This document shows positions 47,413-47,487 of a stretch of DNA of 47,487 nt, in pieces (the first letter of the stretch is position 1; each line of letters opens with the position of its first letter). Position numbers and translations under genes: made by a program. The notes under the pieces were generated by a model. That model ran no database searches, was not told where the DNA came from, and saw only the letters and a program-made list of their open reading frames with translations. Source of the DNA: a virus; the IMG/VR virus record IMGVR_UViG_3300028592_000023, positions 1 to 47,487 of that record; one strand, given 5' to 3'.

Positions 47413-47487
47413 AGGCAGTCTGTGGTGCCCTGAGCGGGCAGGTGCCCCGTGGTGGGACTGGCACAGGGGGGCCCGGCGTGACGGGGC

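Noticed and set aside
1-47487. CRISPR arrays, insertion sequences, integrase and attachment sites
   Set aside because: No regularly spaced repeats, transposase DDE motifs or recombinase signatures were noticed on either strand.

Overview
This window reads as most of the genome of a tailed phage (podovirus-like plan) of a high-G+C actinobacterium. The signs are very G/C-biased third codon positions, frequent GTG starts, 4-base start/stop overlaps, a tail-adaptor plus tail-nozzle gene pair with no tape-measure gene, and one enormous virion-type gene. No mycolylarabinogalactan esterase (LysB) was seen beside the endolysin, so a host without a mycolic-acid layer (for example Micrococcales) is more likely; that is inference. 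From memory, podoviruses of Microbacterium carry a single giant gene of this kind; I could not verify this here. No integrase, repressor or excisionase was seen.

Layout. Positions 1 to 32912 are a rightward block of virion, lysis and packaging genes. A giant protein (more than 3,750 residues, cut by the left edge of the window) carries an RNA polymerase beta'-type DFDGD active-site signature. It is followed by portal, major capsid protein, a strong hairpin terminator, five tail fibre/spike genes, an amidase endolysin, two membrane proteins (holin candidates), two internal-virion-type proteins, tail adaptor and tail nozzle, a scaffold-like protein, several tiny genes, the large terminase and four more small genes.

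Positions 47350 to 32884 are a leftward block. Read in its own direction it runs: coiled-coil protein, nucleotidyltransferase-like protein, zinc-binding small protein, unknown protein, MoxR-type AAA+ ATPase, VWA protein, ssDNA-binding protein, a tRNA-like element, a DUF3846-type protein, a Cas4-like PD-(D/E)XK nuclease, family A DNA polymerase with 3'-5' exonuclease, RuvC-like resolvase, small proteins, SF2 helicase, SF3 (D5-type) helicase, an archaeo-eukaryotic-type primase-polymerase and two further small genes. The two blocks converge and overlap by 29 bases at 32884-32912.

How it fits together. The leftward genes make a nearly self-sufficient replication and recombination set: Prim-Pol and SF3 helicase, PolA, SSB, RuvC, Cas4-like nuclease and SF2 helicase. 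If the giant protein is a packaged RNA polymerase, it would enter the cell with the DNA and transcribe the leftward genes first. The most interesting items are the giant polymerase-like protein, the MoxR/VWA pair, the 61-nt tRNA-like cloverleaf between the SSB and DUF3846 genes, and A/T-only islands in otherwise very G+C-rich DNA. Annotated genes leave no stretch longer than about 140 bases uncovered.
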